Part shown: one piece after another, positions 27,701 to 36,392 of the stretch
Position numbering within the stretch: the first letter of the stretch is position 1
Layout: the number at the start of each line of letters is the position of its first letter
Source: Caulobacter sp. CCH9-E1
GTDB lineage: Bacteria; Pseudomonadota; Alphaproteobacteria; Caulobacterales; Caulobacteraceae
Assembly: GCF_001556515.1 (NCBI RefSeq)
Contig: NZ_LSJA01000098.1
Span: 1-64,000, forward strand
DNA length: 64,000 nucleotides
Reading direction: 5' to 3'
Translations under genes and position numbers: made by a program
Notes under the pieces: generated by a model
What the model saw: only the letters and a program-made list of their open reading frames with translations
The model's database searches: none
Told to the model about the DNA's origin: nothing

Positions 27701-28531
27701 GAAGTGGCGCACCGTCCCGGACAGCTCGGGCAGCTCGGTTTTCGGCGTCCAGGTGCGGAAGCCGTCCTTGCTGTCGGAGTACCAGTAGCGCTTGGACATG
27801 TACTCGTCGAAATAGATGCGCCAACCGCCGTCGGGCGTGCGGGCTATGGCCGGGCCTTCCAGGAAGCGACCCCAGCCGGCCCAGTCGCCGGTCCCCTTGG
27901 GTTGCCACGGTCCGTCCAGCGACGGCGCGCTCCAAAGCTCGATGAACTTGCTCGTCTCGTTCTTGGCGAAGGCCTGGTAGAGGCTGCCCTCGCGCACCAC
28001 GAACGCATCAATGAAGTTCGGGCCCAGACCCGCCAGCGGCTTCGGCGCGCTCCAGTTGGCCAGGGAGGGATCGGTGGCGGTCAGGCGATAGGGCTGGAAC
28101 TGGCCTTGCTGCCCGGTGGTCGAGACCGAGAGGATCAGGTTCACCGAGCCGTCCTCGTCGACGAACCATTCCGGCGCCCAGCTGTTGGTCGCGCCGGGAA
28201 CCTCGACCTTGACGTCGCGCAGGAAGGTCCAGTCCGAAAGGTCCTTGCTGCGCGCCAGACCGATGGTGTCGCCCGACCAGCCGGTGGTGTAGGCGACGTA
28301 GTACCAGCCGTCGGTGTGCTTCATCACGCTGGGATCGCGGATCAGGCCCTTGGGCGGCGTGTAGGCCAGCGGCTTCTTTAGGGTGAACCGCGCGCCGTCG
28401 GCCGAGTCGTAGACGCTCATGTTCGACTGGCTGGCGTTGGTGAACGCCGTCATCGTGTAGCGAACGGGCTCGGCGAGCGCGCTGGTAGTCAGGAGGGCGG
28501 CCGTCAGGCCGAGCAGGAGGGGCGAACGCAT
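24767..28531 (-). CDS. GH43-like / GH35 beta-galactosidase fusion enzyme
   Basis: Very large exported glycosidase of 1254 residues. A signal peptide (MRSPLLLGLTAALLTTSALA) is followed by a five-bladed-propeller domain of GH43 type (about 40-325): KGLIRDPSVMKHTDGWYYVAY, WAPEWFVDEDG and FLEGPAIARTPDGGWRIYF, with candidate catalytic acids in RDP and EGP. Residues about 330-680 form a GH35 barrel: FSWGGEFHPFRVP, IAHQIENELD with acid/base Glu453, and FLAEFGGGWFDYW with nucleophile Glu559. The C-terminal 500 residues are beta-sandwich/galactose-binding-like. It should release galactose and perhaps arabinose from RG-I side chains in the periplasm. The chosen ATG (28531) lies two bases after the mutarotase stop. 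Confidence 0.88.
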   Translation of the reverse strand: MRSPLLLGLTAALLTTSALAEPVRYTMTAFTNASQSNMSVYDSADGARFTLKKPLAYTPPKGLIRDPSVMKHTDGWYYVAYTTGWSGDTIGLARSKDLSDWTFLRDVKVEVPGATNSWAPEWFVDEDGSVNLILSVSTTGQQGQFQPYRLTATDPSLANWSAPKPLAGLGPNFIDAFVVREGSLYQAFAKNETSKFIELWSAPSLDGPWQPKGTGDWAGWGRFLEGPAIARTPDGGWRIYFDEYMSKRYWYSDSKDGFRTWTPKTELPELSGTVRHFTVLKEGGDQAAATKPAQVHKITWDKYSLMVDGQRIFSWGGEFHPFRVPSPELWRDILQKMKASGYNTVAIYFDWGYHSPKQGVYDFSSIRDMDRVLTMAKEEGLYVITRAGPYVNAELTRGGFPGWLVNQQARARTDAPEYITASDEWLTQINAVIARHQLTTGQGTVIAHQIENELDVVGAPQQRYMQWLFDKAKAEGITVPIFHNDKGRNGYWVPKGSNVPGTVEGPNDLYAFDGYPGGSCKVDSTPSSPGVAPDWGIYGTGGAKGGASASPNTPGFLAEFGGGWFDYWGSNGDYDCTALHRGVGYQRVFYGTNIANGLTLQSFYMTYGGTSWGWLPAPVVFTSYDYGSAIDEARGLRDKARVMKQMGEFIASVPDLTRMDKGEAVVPSNDKVRIYHNVNAETGSHLYVVVHNPSSATGDEAFTFKVKARDGEYVVPSRIKGQDSKMLMASYDLGGQRLVYSTSEIQTHLKWNDGDLALLYGRAGEAGETVLRYASAPKVEVIEGEVTSSFDPAKGDLKLTYAHKGLARVRITGGGRPALTLLLADAETGQTFWRRENALLRGPGLVRSDTSKGGVLSLTGDTETDSPLEVFAPKAVTSIRWNGAKVLVKTTASGSLLADKPLAGPAAITLPDLAKLDWKTSPGSPEADPKFDDSGWMKTEGRRSASTVRGPTGQPALDMSTYGFHNGDVWYRGRYQGRADIDTLTLHYGAGGAGMLQVWLDGKFLGQHELDGGLPRPITTGVATFQIPAELRGTGEHLLSVMVRNNGHNWDLDADDFHKEARGLVSASLSGPGTYSFAVPIAWKIQGNKGGEDIADPVRGSLNNGGQYGEREGWHLPGFPDTAWAKADMAGTKPYAGTTWYRTSFDLALPKDHDVSLGLTIGDPDKPRSPNKRYRVLIFVNGWNMGQFIAHVGPQRTFVLPNGIIDPRGKNTLALAVTSDGAPGDALETVKLVNLRTVRGGVPVARVPAPDFKP

Positions 28532-28533
28532 GG

Positions 28534-28869
28534 TCAGCCCTCGAAGTAGAAAACGGGCTTGAGCGCCCATTCGACGGGCCGGTTGTCGGGATGGACCGCC
28601 ATAAGGTCGGCCATGTAGTCCCACCAGCGCTTCATCACCGGCTGCAGGGGCAGGGAGTCCTTCCTGTGGTCGGGGCGCAGGCGCAGCACGGCGAAGAGGC
28701 TCATGGTCTCCTCGTCCAGGAAGATCGAGTAATCGTGGATGCCCGCGTCGCGCAGCGCCTGAGCGAGATCGGGCCAGAGCTCGTCATGGCGACGCTCGTA
28801 CTCGGCGGCGACGCCCGGCTTCAGTTGCATGCGGAAGGCGAGGGGGCGGCTTTCCGTGGTCGTGCTCAT
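28534..28869 (-). CDS. rhaM: L-rhamnose mutarotase
   Basis: Interconverts alpha and beta anomers of L-rhamnose. 111 residues of the RhaM/YiiL dimeric alpha-beta barrel family, with FRMQLKPGVAAEYERRHDELWPDL, HDYSIFLDEETMSLFAVLRL and a C-terminal KRWWDYMADLMAVHPDNRPVEWALKPVFYFE. His, Tyr and the WW pair match the family active site. The ATG at 28869 is preceded by GGGAGGAC. It lies between the lactonase and the GH43/GH35 gene in one operon. Confidence 0.93.
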   Translation of the reverse strand: MSTTTESRPLAFRMQLKPGVAAEYERRHDELWPDLAQALRDAGIHDYSIFLDEETMSLFAVLRLRPDHRKDSLPLQPVMKRWWDYMADLMAVHPDNRPVEWALKPVFYFEG

Positions 28870-28897
28870 GTCGTCCTCCCGTTCGGTCTTGTTCTTG

Positions 28898-29806
28898 TCA
28901 GTTCGGCAGCCGGTAGATCCGCCGGGCGTTGGCGGCGAACAGCGCCTCTCGCTCCTCGTCGCTGAAGCCCGTCGTGATCGCGTCATAAGCCGCGTAGAAG
29001 GCGCCGAAGCTCCCGTGCACCTTCTCGACCGGGAAGTTGCTGGCGAACAGGCTGCGCTCGACCCCGAAGGTCTCGATCACCTGGAGCACGAAGGGCTTGA
29101 GGCTCTCGACGGTCCAGGCGCGATCGATCATCGCCAAGCCGGAGATCTTGCAGCTGACATGCGGACGTTCGGCCAGCGCGGCCAAGCCGTCGCGCCAGGC
29201 GGCGAGACCAGCTTCGTCGCGGTCCGTCGGCATGCCTGTGTGATTGACGATCAGCGGAATGTCCGGGTGGGCGTCGGCCAACTCGGCCGCGACCTTCATC
29301 TGCGACGGATAGAGCTGCAGGTCGAACGACAGGCCGTACTTGGCCAGCAGCGCGAAACCTTTCCGCCACTGGGCGTCGAGCAGCTTGTCCGTCGGGCCGT
29401 AGGTCTTGGCCGGGTCCTGGTGCCAGTTGACGATCTGGCGGACACCCCGGACGTTCCGCCGCGCCGCGTGCGCGGCCAGCATCGCCTCGACGCCAGGGTC
29501 GTCGAGGTTCGCCCCGGCCACGATGCCGCCGATCACGCCACGCTGGTCGGCGATGGATTGCAGCCAGTCGGTTTCCGACAACTGGTCCTTGGGCGGCAGG
29601 CCGCATTCGACATGCACGACCTCGACGACGTTCCAGCCCTTGGCGTCGGCCAGATAGTCGTCGAGCCCATAAGACTTGTAGGCGATCGGCGTCATGTCGC
29701 CGGCCGGATTGTTCGGCAGCGGCGTGTCCTGAAGCCAGGCGTAGTAGTGCCGATCGAGGTCCCACAGATGCATGTGGGGATCGACGATGGGGCCCGTGTA
29801 CGCCAT
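28898..29806 (-). CDS. Amidohydrolase-2 family sugar lactonase (probable L-rhamnono-lactonase)
   Basis: 302-residue metal-dependent TIM-barrel hydrolase. The N-terminal IVDPHMHLWD carries the HxH metal ligands; HVECG, IVNHTGMP and SLFASNFPVEK supply later ligands (H, H, D replaced by the SNFP segment seen in fuconolactonases). The family hydrolyses L-fucono-, galactaro- or rhamnono-lactones. Given the neighbouring rhamnonate dehydratase and dehydrogenase, the likely reaction is L-rhamnono-lactone to L-rhamnonate. No signal peptide, so cytoplasmic. Confidence 0.87.
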   Translation of the reverse strand: MAYTGPIVDPHMHLWDLDRHYYAWLQDTPLPNNPAGDMTPIAYKSYGLDDYLADAKGWNVVEVVHVECGLPPKDQLSETDWLQSIADQRGVIGGIVAGANLDDPGVEAMLAAHAARRNVRGVRQIVNWHQDPAKTYGPTDKLLDAQWRKGFALLAKYGLSFDLQLYPSQMKVAAELADAHPDIPLIVNHTGMPTDRDEAGLAAWRDGLAALAERPHVSCKISGLAMIDRAWTVESLKPFVLQVIETFGVERSLFASNFPVEKVHGSFGAFYAAYDAITTGFSDEEREALFAANARRIYRLPN

Positions 29807-29822
29807 GGCTCCAACTCTTCCT

Positions 29823-30575
29823 TTAAAACGTGGTCCGGCCGCCGGAGGTGTCGAAGGTCGCGGCGGTGGTGAAGCTGCACTCTTCCGACGCCATGAAGCA
29901 GACCATGGCGGCGCTCTCGTGGACTTCGCCCAGGCGGCCCATCGGGATCTTGCCCTTCATGTACTCGACCTGGCTCGGCGGAAGCTGGTCGAGGATCGGG
30001 CTCTCGAAAGTGGCTGGCGTCAGGCTGTTGGCGATCACGCCCTTGGTGGCCAGTTCCTTGCCCAGCGACTTGGTCAGGCCGATCACCGCCGCCTTGGAGG
30101 CCGAATAGGCGCCGGCGTTGGGATTGCCTTCCTTGCCGGCCACCGAGGCGACATTGACGATCCGGCCATAGCCGTTCGTCAGCATGAACGGCACGACGGC
30201 CTTGCAGCTGTAGAAGACGCCGTTGACGTTGATGTCGAACACGCGCTTCCAGCTGTCCGTCGGGTACTCGTAAACGGTGGCCGTGGCGCCTGTGATGCCC
30301 GCCGAGGCGACCAAGATGTCGATCCGACCCAGGGCGGCGTTGGCGCTCTGGGCGGCTGCCTGCACGGCGACTTCGTCCGACACGTCGAGCGCCGCGGTGT
30401 GGCTGGCGCCCACCTCGGCGGCGGCGGTCTTCACGCCTTCCGCGTCCACGTCCCACAGCGAGACCTTGCCGCCCTCGGCGACGATGCGCGCGGCGACCGC
30501 CTTGCCCAGGCCGGAAGCCCCGCCGGTAACGACGGCCGTACGGCCCGCAAAACGATTTGCGAAGACGGTGCTCAC
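29823..30575 (-). CDS. SDR dehydrogenase, probable 2-keto-3-deoxy-L-rhamnonate 4-dehydrogenase
   Basis: Classical short-chain dehydrogenase, 250 residues, with cofactor motif TGGASGLGKAVA, ASAGITGA in place of NNAG, active-site Ser in NVASVAGKEG and YSASK (Tyr-x3-Lys). It probably oxidises C4 of 2-keto-3-deoxy-L-rhamnonate to the 2,4-diketo acid, the step before the neighbouring FAH-fold hydrolase; the closest known enzymes are LRA5 and L-KDF dehydrogenases. The start is GTG at 30575, overlapping the hydrolase stop by four bases (GTGA). The C-terminus ends TSGGRTTF. Confidence 0.85.
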   Translation of the reverse strand: MSTVFANRFAGRTAVVTGGASGLGKAVAARIVAEGGKVSLWDVDAEGVKTAAAEVGASHTAALDVSDEVAVQAAAQSANAALGRIDILVASAGITGATATVYEYPTDSWKRVFDINVNGVFYSCKAVVPFMLTNGYGRIVNVASVAGKEGNPNAGAYSASKAAVIGLTKSLGKELATKGVIANSLTPATFESPILDQLPPSQVEYMKGKIPMGRLGEVHESAAMVCFMASEECSFTTAATFDTSGGRTTF

Positions 30576-31435
30576 GCGACGCCTTCCTTGGTCCAGGAGA
30601 CGACGAGCTGGCGCTGCTCGCCCAGCTTCTCGATGCCCAGGCGCATCTCGTCGCCGGCCTTCAGATAGACGGGCTCAGGCTTCTGGCCCATGCCAACGCC
30701 CGGCGGGGTGCCGGTGGTGATCAGGTCGCCGGGCTCCAGCGTCATGAATTCGCTGATGTAGGAAACCAGCTTGCTGATCGGGAAGATCATGGTCTTGGAC
30801 GAGCCGTCCTGCTTGCGCTGGCCGTTGACCTCCAGCCACATGCCGAGGTTCTGCGGGTCGCCGACCTCGTCCGAGGTCACGAGCCACGGGCCGATCGGGC
30901 CGAAGGTGTCGCAGCCCTTGCCCTTGTCCCAGGTGCCGCCGCGCTCGATCTGGAAGGCGCGTTCGGAGACGTCGTTGATCAGGACGTAGCCAGCGACATA
31001 GCCCAGGGCCTCGGCTTCCGAGACGTAGCGGGCGCGCGAACCGATCACGACGCCCAGTTCGACTTCCCAGTCGGTCTTCAGCGAGCCCTTGGGCAGCATC
31101 ACCGGGTCGTTGGGACCCTGGATGCAGCTGACCGCCTTGGTGAAGATCACGGGCTCTTCGGGGATCGGCAGGTTCGACTCGGCCGCGTGGTCGGCGAAGT
31201 TCAGTCCGACGGCGATGAACTTGCTGACGCCCGCGACCGGGCAGCCGTAGCGCGGCGCGCCCTCGACGAGGGGCAGGGTGGCCGGATCGATCGACGCCAG
31301 GGTGTTCAGACTGGCGGGCGACAGCTGGGCGCCGGTGATGTCGGGCACGTGGCCTGACAGGTCGCGGATCTTGCCGTCGGCGTCGAGGAGGCCGGGCTTC
31401 TCGGAGCCCTTGGAGCCGTAGCGGAGCAGTTTCAT
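30572..31435 (-). CDS. FAH-family 2,4-diketo-3-deoxy-L-rhamnonate hydrolase (probable)
   Basis: 287 residues of the fumarylacetoacetate hydrolase fold. KFIAVGLNFADHAAESNL, PVIFTKAVSCIQGP, DWEVELGVVIG (metal ligands Glu-x-Glu), YVLINDVSERAFQ (Asp), GKGCDTFGPIGPWLV and ITTGTPPGVGMG are all family signatures. In the non-phosphorylated rhamnose pathway this enzyme (LRA6) cleaves 2,4-diketo-3-deoxy-L-rhamnonate to pyruvate and L-lactate. The latter matches the lldD gene found in the opposite arm. Translationally coupled to the SDR gene downstream. Confidence 0.87.
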   Translation of the reverse strand: MKLLRYGSKGSEKPGLLDADGKIRDLSGHVPDITGAQLSPASLNTLASIDPATLPLVEGAPRYGCPVAGVSKFIAVGLNFADHAAESNLPIPEEPVIFTKAVSCIQGPNDPVMLPKGSLKTDWEVELGVVIGSRARYVSEAEALGYVAGYVLINDVSERAFQIERGGTWDKGKGCDTFGPIGPWLVTSDEVGDPQNLGMWLEVNGQRKQDGSSKTMIFPISKLVSYISEFMTLEPGDLITTGTPPGVGMGQKPEPVYLKAGDEMRLGIEKLGEQRQLVVSWTKEGVA

Positions 31436-31458
31436 AGGTCTTGAGCCTTCAGGGAGGA

Positions 31459-32637
31459 CTAGCGGGCGTAAGGCCGGTGCAGACCGACCTCGCGATTGAG
31501 TTCGACGCCGAAGCCCGGCGCGTCGGAGAGCTTGAGCTTGCCGTTCACCGGCACGGGTTCGCCGATCAGTTGCGGGTGGAACATCGGCACCACCTCGTCG
31601 GCCTTGGGAGCCATCATCAGGAACTCGGCGAACGGGCTGTTATGGCGCGTGATGACGAAGTGGTAGCTGTAGACGGACGAGCCGTGCGGGATCATCAGCA
31701 CGCCCTTGCTGTCGGCCAGGTTGGCGATCTTGATCAGCTCGGTGACGCCGCCGCACCAGCCCACGTCCGGCTGGATGATGTCGCAGCACTCCATCTCCAG
31801 CAGCATGCGGAAGCCCCAGCGGGTGGCTTCGTGCTCGCCGGTGGTGACCAGCATGCCGGGAGGCGCGTTCTTCTTCAGATCGCGATAGCCCCAGTAGTCG
31901 TCGGGGCTCAGCGCCTCCTCGATCCACTTGAGGCCATACTCATGGGCCTTGTGGGCCAGCTTGGTGGCGTAGTTGAGATCCAGCGACATCCAGCAGTCGA
32001 ACATCAGCCAGAAGTCCTCGCCGCAACGCTCGCGCATCGTGGCCAACTCTTCGATGTTCTTACGCAGGCCTTCCTCGCCCTCGGCCGGGCCGTGGTGCAG
32101 GGGCATCTTGCCGCCGATGAAGCCCATCTGCTTGGCCAGGTCCGGACGCGCGCCCGTGGCGTAGAAGGTCAGCTCGTCGCGGACCTTGCCGCCCAGCAGG
32201 GCGTAGACGGGTTCTTGGCGCAGCTTGCCGAGCAGGTCGTAGAGCGCCAGGTCGACGCCCGAGATGGCGTTCACCACCAAGCCCTTGCGGCCATAGTATT
32301 GGGTCGAGAAGTACATCTGGTCCCAGATCTTCTCGACCTCGCTGGGATCGCGGCCTTCCAGGAAGCGCGAGAGGTGCTTTTCGACGATGTAGGCGGCGGG
32401 TTCGCCGCCGGTGGTGACCGCGAAGCCGATCGTGCCGTCCGCGGCCTCGATCTCGACGACCAGCGTGCCCAGCACGTTGATGCCGAAGCTCTGGCGGCTC
32501 TGGCGGTACTCGGGATAGCGCGACATCGGCGTGGCGATGTGGTCATCGATCCAGTGACCCGCGCCTTGGTCGTGATAGTCGGCGCCGCCCCCCCGGACGA
32601 CGAAGGCGCGGACGTGCTTGATGACCGGGAACGCCAT
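31459..32637 (-). CDS. rhmD: L-rhamnonate dehydratase
   Basis: Enolase-superfamily enzyme of 392 residues that converts L-rhamnonate to 2-keto-3-deoxy-L-rhamnonate. The N-terminal [31 protein letters not shown] is nearly diagnostic of RhmD. Metal ligands are in [14 protein letters not shown] (Asp), [14 protein letters not shown] (Glu) and [17 protein letters not shown] (Glu). [16 protein letters not shown] carries the catalytic His. First gene of the minus-strand catabolic operon, with a regulatory region of about 250 bases shared with the divergent iclR gene. Confidence 0.95.
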   Translation of the reverse strand: MAFPVIKHVRAFVVRGGGADYHDQGAGHWIDDHIATPMSRYPEYRQSRQSFGINVLGTLVVEIEAADGTIGFAVTTGGEPAAYIVEKHLSRFLEGRDPSEVEKIWDQMYFSTQYYGRKGLVVNAISGVDLALYDLLGKLRQEPVYALLGGKVRDELTFYATGARPDLAKQMGFIGGKMPLHHGPAEGEEGLRKNIEELATMRERCGEDFWLMFDCWMSLDLNYATKLAHKAHEYGLKWIEEALSPDDYWGYRDLKKNAPPGMLVTTGEHEATRWGFRMLLEMECCDIIQPDVGWCGGVTELIKIANLADSKGVLMIPHGSSVYSYHFVITRHNSPFAEFLMMAPKADEVVPMFHPQLIGEPVPVNGKLKLSDAPGFGVELNREVGLHRPYAR

Positions 32638-32829
32638 GAACGACGAGGCTCCAACCTATTGGGTGGCCGTTTCGACGACCCCCGGGACGAGGAAGCCCAT
32701 CCGCCGAATATTTTCGGCAAGACTGGACGCGGTTTGCCCGCGCCTACCTCCCCAATACAACCTATGACACGCTAACGGTTCACTTGGCTCGTCGGCGATG
32801 AGAGTCGCCACGCGCCCGCTTGCCTTGCG

Positions 32830-32858
32830 TTCCACAATATGAGAGGTAGTGCTATAAA
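32830..32858 (+). promoter_or_regulatory. Candidate operator and -10 box for the IclR-type regulator
   Basis: TTCCACAATATGAGA (32830-32844) resembles the partly palindromic TTCCA-N5-TGGAA sites bound by IclR-family proteins, with two mismatches in the right half. TATAAA at 32853-32858 is a good -10 candidate. Transcription from it would begin after the ATG at 32859, supporting the later start at 32889. The rest of 32638-32829 shows no clear motif. Confidence 0.4.
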
Positions 32859-32888
32859 ATGAAACGAGCGTCAAGGGGAACGGGGACG

Positions 32889-33689
32889 ATGGCGGGGGAC
32901 GACAAAACGGCGCCCAAGTCTCCGAGCGGCAGCCAGACCCTGTTCCGCGGTTTGGATCTTCTGGACGTGGTCGCCGAGTCCGGAACCATCGCGTTGCCAG
33001 CGCTCGCCAAGCAGCTGGGCCTGACCCGCAGCACGACGCACCGCCTCGCCACCGCCCTGGTCGAGCGCCGGCTCCTGTCGCAGGCGCCGCGCGAGGGCTA
33101 TAGCCTGGGCTCCAAGCTCCTGGAGCTCGGCTATCTGGCCAGCCAGCAGATGGACCTGCCGCGTATCGCGCGGCCGCATCTCGAAAAGCTCTGGGAAGAC
33201 ACCGAGGACACGGTGCACCTGGGCGTGCTGGACGATGACCGGGCGCTCTATCTCGACAAGCTGACCGGCCGACGCCGGATCAACATCAGCTCGCGCGTGG
33301 GCGATCGCCAGCCGATCCGCTCGACGGGCCTGGGCAAGGCGCTTGTGCTGGATGAGCGCGAGGACCGCTGGCGTACGCTCTATCGCTCCGAAGGCCCGCC
33401 CGCGCCAGGCGCGCCCGACGAAGCGCAATGGATCGACTGGATGCGCGACTACGCCCAGCGCGGAGTCGCCTTCGACCTGGAAGAAAACGAGGACCGCATC
33501 CGCTGCGTCGCCGCGCCGATCCGCGGGGCCTCGGGCCAGATCGTCGGGGCGATCAGCGTCTCCGGCGCGGCCCAGTACATGGACGACGACCGCATGAAGG
33601 CGCTTGTGGACGACGTCCGCGACACCGCCAACGCCATCGGTCGCGATCTCGGCTGGAACGGCAAGAGGACCACCGTCGGCAAGCGCTAG
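32889..33689 (+). CDS. IclR-family transcriptional regulator of the rhamnose genes
   Basis: 266 residues. An N-terminal winged helix (QTLFRGLDLLDVVAESG, LAKQLGLTRSTTHRLATALVERRLL) is followed by the IclR effector domain: GYSLGSKLLELGYLA, DTVHLGVLDDDRALYLDKLTG, PIRSTGLGKALVLDE, RGVAFDLEENEDRIRCVAAPI and SVSGAAQYMDDDR. I prefer the ATG at 32889 because GTCAAGGGGAACGGGGACG precedes it; an ATG at 32859 would lie at or before the likely transcription start. It is divergent from rhmD and followed 25 bases later by the rhamnose dehydrogenase gene, so it most likely controls both arms in response to a pathway intermediate. Confidence 0.9.
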   Translation: MAGDDKTAPKSPSGSQTLFRGLDLLDVVAESGTIALPALAKQLGLTRSTTHRLATALVERRLLSQAPREGYSLGSKLLELGYLASQQMDLPRIARPHLEKLWEDTEDTVHLGVLDDDRALYLDKLTGRRRINISSRVGDRQPIRSTGLGKALVLDEREDRWRTLYRSEGPPAPGAPDEAQWIDWMRDYAQRGVAFDLEENEDRIRCVAAPIRGASGQIVGAISVSGAAQYMDDDRMKALVDDVRDTANAIGRDLGWNGKRTTVGKR

Positions 33690-33714
33690 GCGGCGGTAAC
33701 GGAGTGGAGGAACG

Positions 33715-34476
33715 ATGCTTCTGAAGGACAAGGTGGTGCTGGTGACCGGCGCCTCGCAGGGGATCGGCAAGGCCGCCGCGATCGGCTGCGCCCGGCACGG
33801 CGCGGACGTGGCGATCAACTACCATTCCGACGAAGCGGGCGCGGCCGACGCCGTGCGCGAGATCGAAGCGCTTGGCCGTCGCGCGATCGCCGTGAAGGGC
33901 GACGTGGCCGAGGTCGACACCGCCCAGGCCTTCGTTCAAGCCGCCGTGCAAGCGTTCGGCAAGGTCGACGTGTTCGTCAATAACGCCGGCATCTGTCCGT
34001 TCCACGCCTTCCTCGACATGCCGCCCGAGGTCATGGAGCGGACGATGAAGGTCAACCTGTTCGGCGCCTACTACATGGTCCAGGCGGCCGCCAATCAGAT
34101 GGTCCGTCAAGGCCACGGCGGCGCGATCATCGCCGTCAGCTCGATCAGCGCGCTGGTCGGCGGCGGCATGCAGACCCACTACACCCCGACCAAGGCCGGG
34201 GTGCACAGCCTGATGCAGTCGACGGCCATCGCGCTGGGCAAGCACGGCATCCGCTGCAACTCGGTGCTGCCGGGCACAATCGAGACCGCCATCAACAAGG
34301 AAGACCTCTCCGACGTCGCCAAGCGCGAATACATGGAAGGCCGCATCCCGCTGGGACGCCTGGGAGAGCCCGACGACCTGGCCGGGCCCATCGTGTTCCT
34401 GGCCTCGGATCTCGCCAAGTACGTCACCGGCGCGGCCCTGCTGGTCGACGGCGGCGCCTTCGTGAACCTGCAGTAG
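33715..34476 (+). CDS. SDR L-rhamnose 1-dehydrogenase (probable)
   Basis: 253 residues. The cofactor site is [12 protein letters not shown], with [13 protein letters not shown], active-site Ser in [12 protein letters not shown] and Tyr-x3-Lys in YTPTK. The C-terminus [16 protein letters not shown] resembles fungal and bacterial L-rhamnose 1-dehydrogenases, which oxidise L-rhamnose to the lactone. This fills the first oxidation step of the pathway encoded across the divergent promoter. GGAGGAACG precedes the ATG. Another sugar substrate remains possible. Confidence 0.8.
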   Translation: MLLKDKVVLVTGASQGIGKAAAIGCARHGADVAINYHSDEAGAADAVREIEALGRRAIAVKGDVAEVDTAQAFVQAAVQAFGKVDVFVNNAGICPFHAFLDMPPEVMERTMKVNLFGAYYMVQAAANQMVRQGHGGAIIAVSSISALVGGGMQTHYTPTKAGVHSLMQSTAIALGKHGIRCNSVLPGTIETAINKEDLSDVAKREYMEGRIPLGRLGEPDDLAGPIVFLASDLAKYVTGAALLVDGGAFVNLQ

Positions 34477-34480
34477 GCCG

Positions 34481-35623
34481 ATGATCGTCTCCTCCACGAC
34501 CGACTTCCGCGAGGCGGCGCGACGCAAGCTGCCGCGCTTCCTGTTCGACTATATCGACGGCGGCGCCTATGCCGAGCGGACGCTTCAGCGCAACGTCTCC
34601 GACCTGGCCGACATCGCTTTGCGCCAACGGGTGCTGAAGGACGTCTCGGCCGGCGATCCCTCGACCACGCTGTTCGGCGTCAAGCAGGCCCTTCCGGTCG
34701 CCCTGGCGCCGGTCGGGCTGACGGGCATGTATGCTCGCCGGGGCGAAGTCCAGGCCGCCCGCGCCGCGGCTAAGAAGGGCGTGCCGTTCTGCTTGTCCAC
34801 CGTGTCGGTCTGCGACGTCGACGAGGTCAGCAAGGCCTCGTCCGCGCCCATCTGGTTCCAGCTCTATGTTTTGCGCGACCGGGCGTTCATGCGCGACCTG
34901 CTGGTCCGTGCGCGAGACGCCGGCGCCACGGCCCTGGTGTTCACGGTCGACATGCCGGTGCCCGGCGCCCGCTACCGCGACGCCCACTCGGGCATGAGCG
35001 GCCCGAACGCCGCCGCCAGACGGATCGTCCAGGCGATGTTCAAGCCGTCCTGGGCCTGGGACGTCGGCGTGATGGGCCGTCCCCACACGCTCGGCAATGT
35101 CGCGCCGGTGCTGGGCGAGAACTCCGGCCTCGAGGACTTCATGGGATGGCTGGGGGCGAACTTTGATCCGTCCATCCAGTGGAAGGACCTGGAGTGGATC
35201 CGCGACCTCTGGAAGGGGCCGTTGATCATCAAGGGCGTGCTCGATCCGGAGGACGCCAAGGCCGCCGCCGACATCGGCGCCGACGGGGTGGTGGTCTCCA
35301 ACCATGGCGGGCGACAGCTGGACGGTGTGCTGTCCAGCGCCCGCGCGCTGCCGGCGATCGCCGAGGCGGTGGGAGACCGGCTGACCGTGCTGGCCGACAG
35401 CGGCGTGCGTTCGGGGCTCGACGTCGTGCGAATGCTGGCTCTGGGCGCCAAGGGAGTCCTGCTGGGCCGCGCCTTCGTCTACGCCCTGGCCGCGCGCGGT
35501 GAGGCGGGCGTGACCCAACTGCTGGACCTGATCGAGAAGGAGATGCGCGTCGCCATGGCCCTGACCGGCGTGCGCGACGTCGCCAGCATCGACCGATCCA
35601 TTCTCGCGGAGTTGAAGTCGTGA
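34481..35623 (+). CDS. lldD: FMN-dependent L-lactate dehydrogenase
   Basis: 380 residues of the FMN alpha-hydroxy-acid oxidase family. It has [61 protein letters not shown], the lactate-dehydrogenase-like [19 protein letters not shown] loop, [12 protein letters not shown] (Lys), [16 protein letters not shown] (catalytic His and Arg) and [20 protein letters not shown]. It oxidises L-lactate to pyruvate at the inner membrane, passing electrons to quinones. In this island it would consume the L-lactate released by the diketo-acid hydrolase. Starts four bases after the previous gene. Confidence 0.9.
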   Translation: MIVSSTTDFREAARRKLPRFLFDYIDGGAYAERTLQRNVSDLADIALRQRVLKDVSAGDPSTTLFGVKQALPVALAPVGLTGMYARRGEVQAARAAAKKGVPFCLSTVSVCDVDEVSKASSAPIWFQLYVLRDRAFMRDLLVRARDAGATALVFTVDMPVPGARYRDAHSGMSGPNAAARRIVQAMFKPSWAWDVGVMGRPHTLGNVAPVLGENSGLEDFMGWLGANFDPSIQWKDLEWIRDLWKGPLIIKGVLDPEDAKAAADIGADGVVVSNHGGRQLDGVLSSARALPAIAEAVGDRLTVLADSGVRSGLDVVRMLALGAKGVLLGRAFVYALAARGEAGVTQLLDLIEKEMRVAMALTGVRDVASIDRSILAELKS

Positions 35624-36390
35624 TCGCCGCTCTCGCGCTCGCGGCCGCCGTCGCGGCGACGCCGCCACGCGTCGTCATCGCCAGCGACTCCACGGCCGCC
35701 AACTACAGCGCCGAGCGCTACCCGCAGATGGGCTGGGGCATGGTGCTGAAGTGCTCGCTGGACCCGAATGTGGAGGTCGTAAACCTGGCGCGCGGCGGTC
35801 GCTCGACCAAGACCTTCATCGAGGAGGGGCTATGGGACCAACTGGTCGCTCAGCTCCGCCCCGGCGACACGGTGCTGATTCAGTTCGGCCACAACGACGC
35901 CGACACCAAGAAGATGGAGCGCCATACAGATCCGAACGGCGCCTACGACGTCAATCTGCGGCGCTTCGTGGCCGACGTCCGCAAGGCCAAGGCGACGCCG
36001 GTGCTGGTCACCCCGATCGCCCGCTGGATGTGGGAGAATGGCGAGCCCAAGGACGCCCACGGGCCATACGCAGCGACGATCCATCGTGTGGCCGCCGACC
36101 TGAAGGTTCCGCTGGTCGACCTCGATGGCGACATGATGGCGGCGCTGAAGGCGAGGGGAGAGCTCGCCTCGCAAAGGCTCTATCTCCAGTACAAGCCCTA
36201 TGACCACGTCGCGCGCTATCCCGAAGGGATCGCCGACGACACCCACATCAACGAGGCGGGGGCGCGTCTCGGCGCGGCGCTGGTTGCGACGCGGCTGGCG
36301 AGCCTGAAGCTGCCGATCTCGCGTCACGTTCAACCGGCGTCCGTCGCCGGTCAGCCGCGACTGGGCGGCCCCAGCTGTCCGGGAGACTGA
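35620..36390 (+). CDS. Rhamnogalacturonan acetylesterase-type SGNH hydrolase
   Basis: 256 residues with a short signal-like N-terminus ([16 protein letters not shown]) immediately followed by the SGNH block I: IASDST with catalytic Ser24. GGRSTKTF (block II Gly), FGHNDAD (block III Asn) and DDTHINEAG (Asp207-x-His209) complete the four blocks. This arrangement is typical of rhamnogalacturonan acetylesterases, which remove O-acetyl groups so lyases can act. Its GTG start overlaps the lldD stop (GTGA). The signal is short; a lipoprotein or cytoplasmic location is less likely. Confidence 0.85.
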   Translation: MIAALALAAAVAATPPRVVIASDSTAANYSAERYPQMGWGMVLKCSLDPNVEVVNLARGGRSTKTFIEEGLWDQLVAQLRPGDTVLIQFGHNDADTKKMERHTDPNGAYDVNLRRFVADVRKAKATPVLVTPIARWMWENGEPKDAHGPYAATIHRVAADLKVPLVDLDGDMMAALKARGELASQRLYLQYKPYDHVARYPEGIADDTHINEAGARLGAALVATRLASLKLPISRHVQPASVAGQPRLGGPSCPGD

Positions 36391-36392
36391 CC

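Noticed and set aside
26459-28381. 640-residue plus-strand frame inside the GH43/GH35 gene
   Set aside because: Antisense to a gene with recognisable catalytic motifs; no motif of its own.
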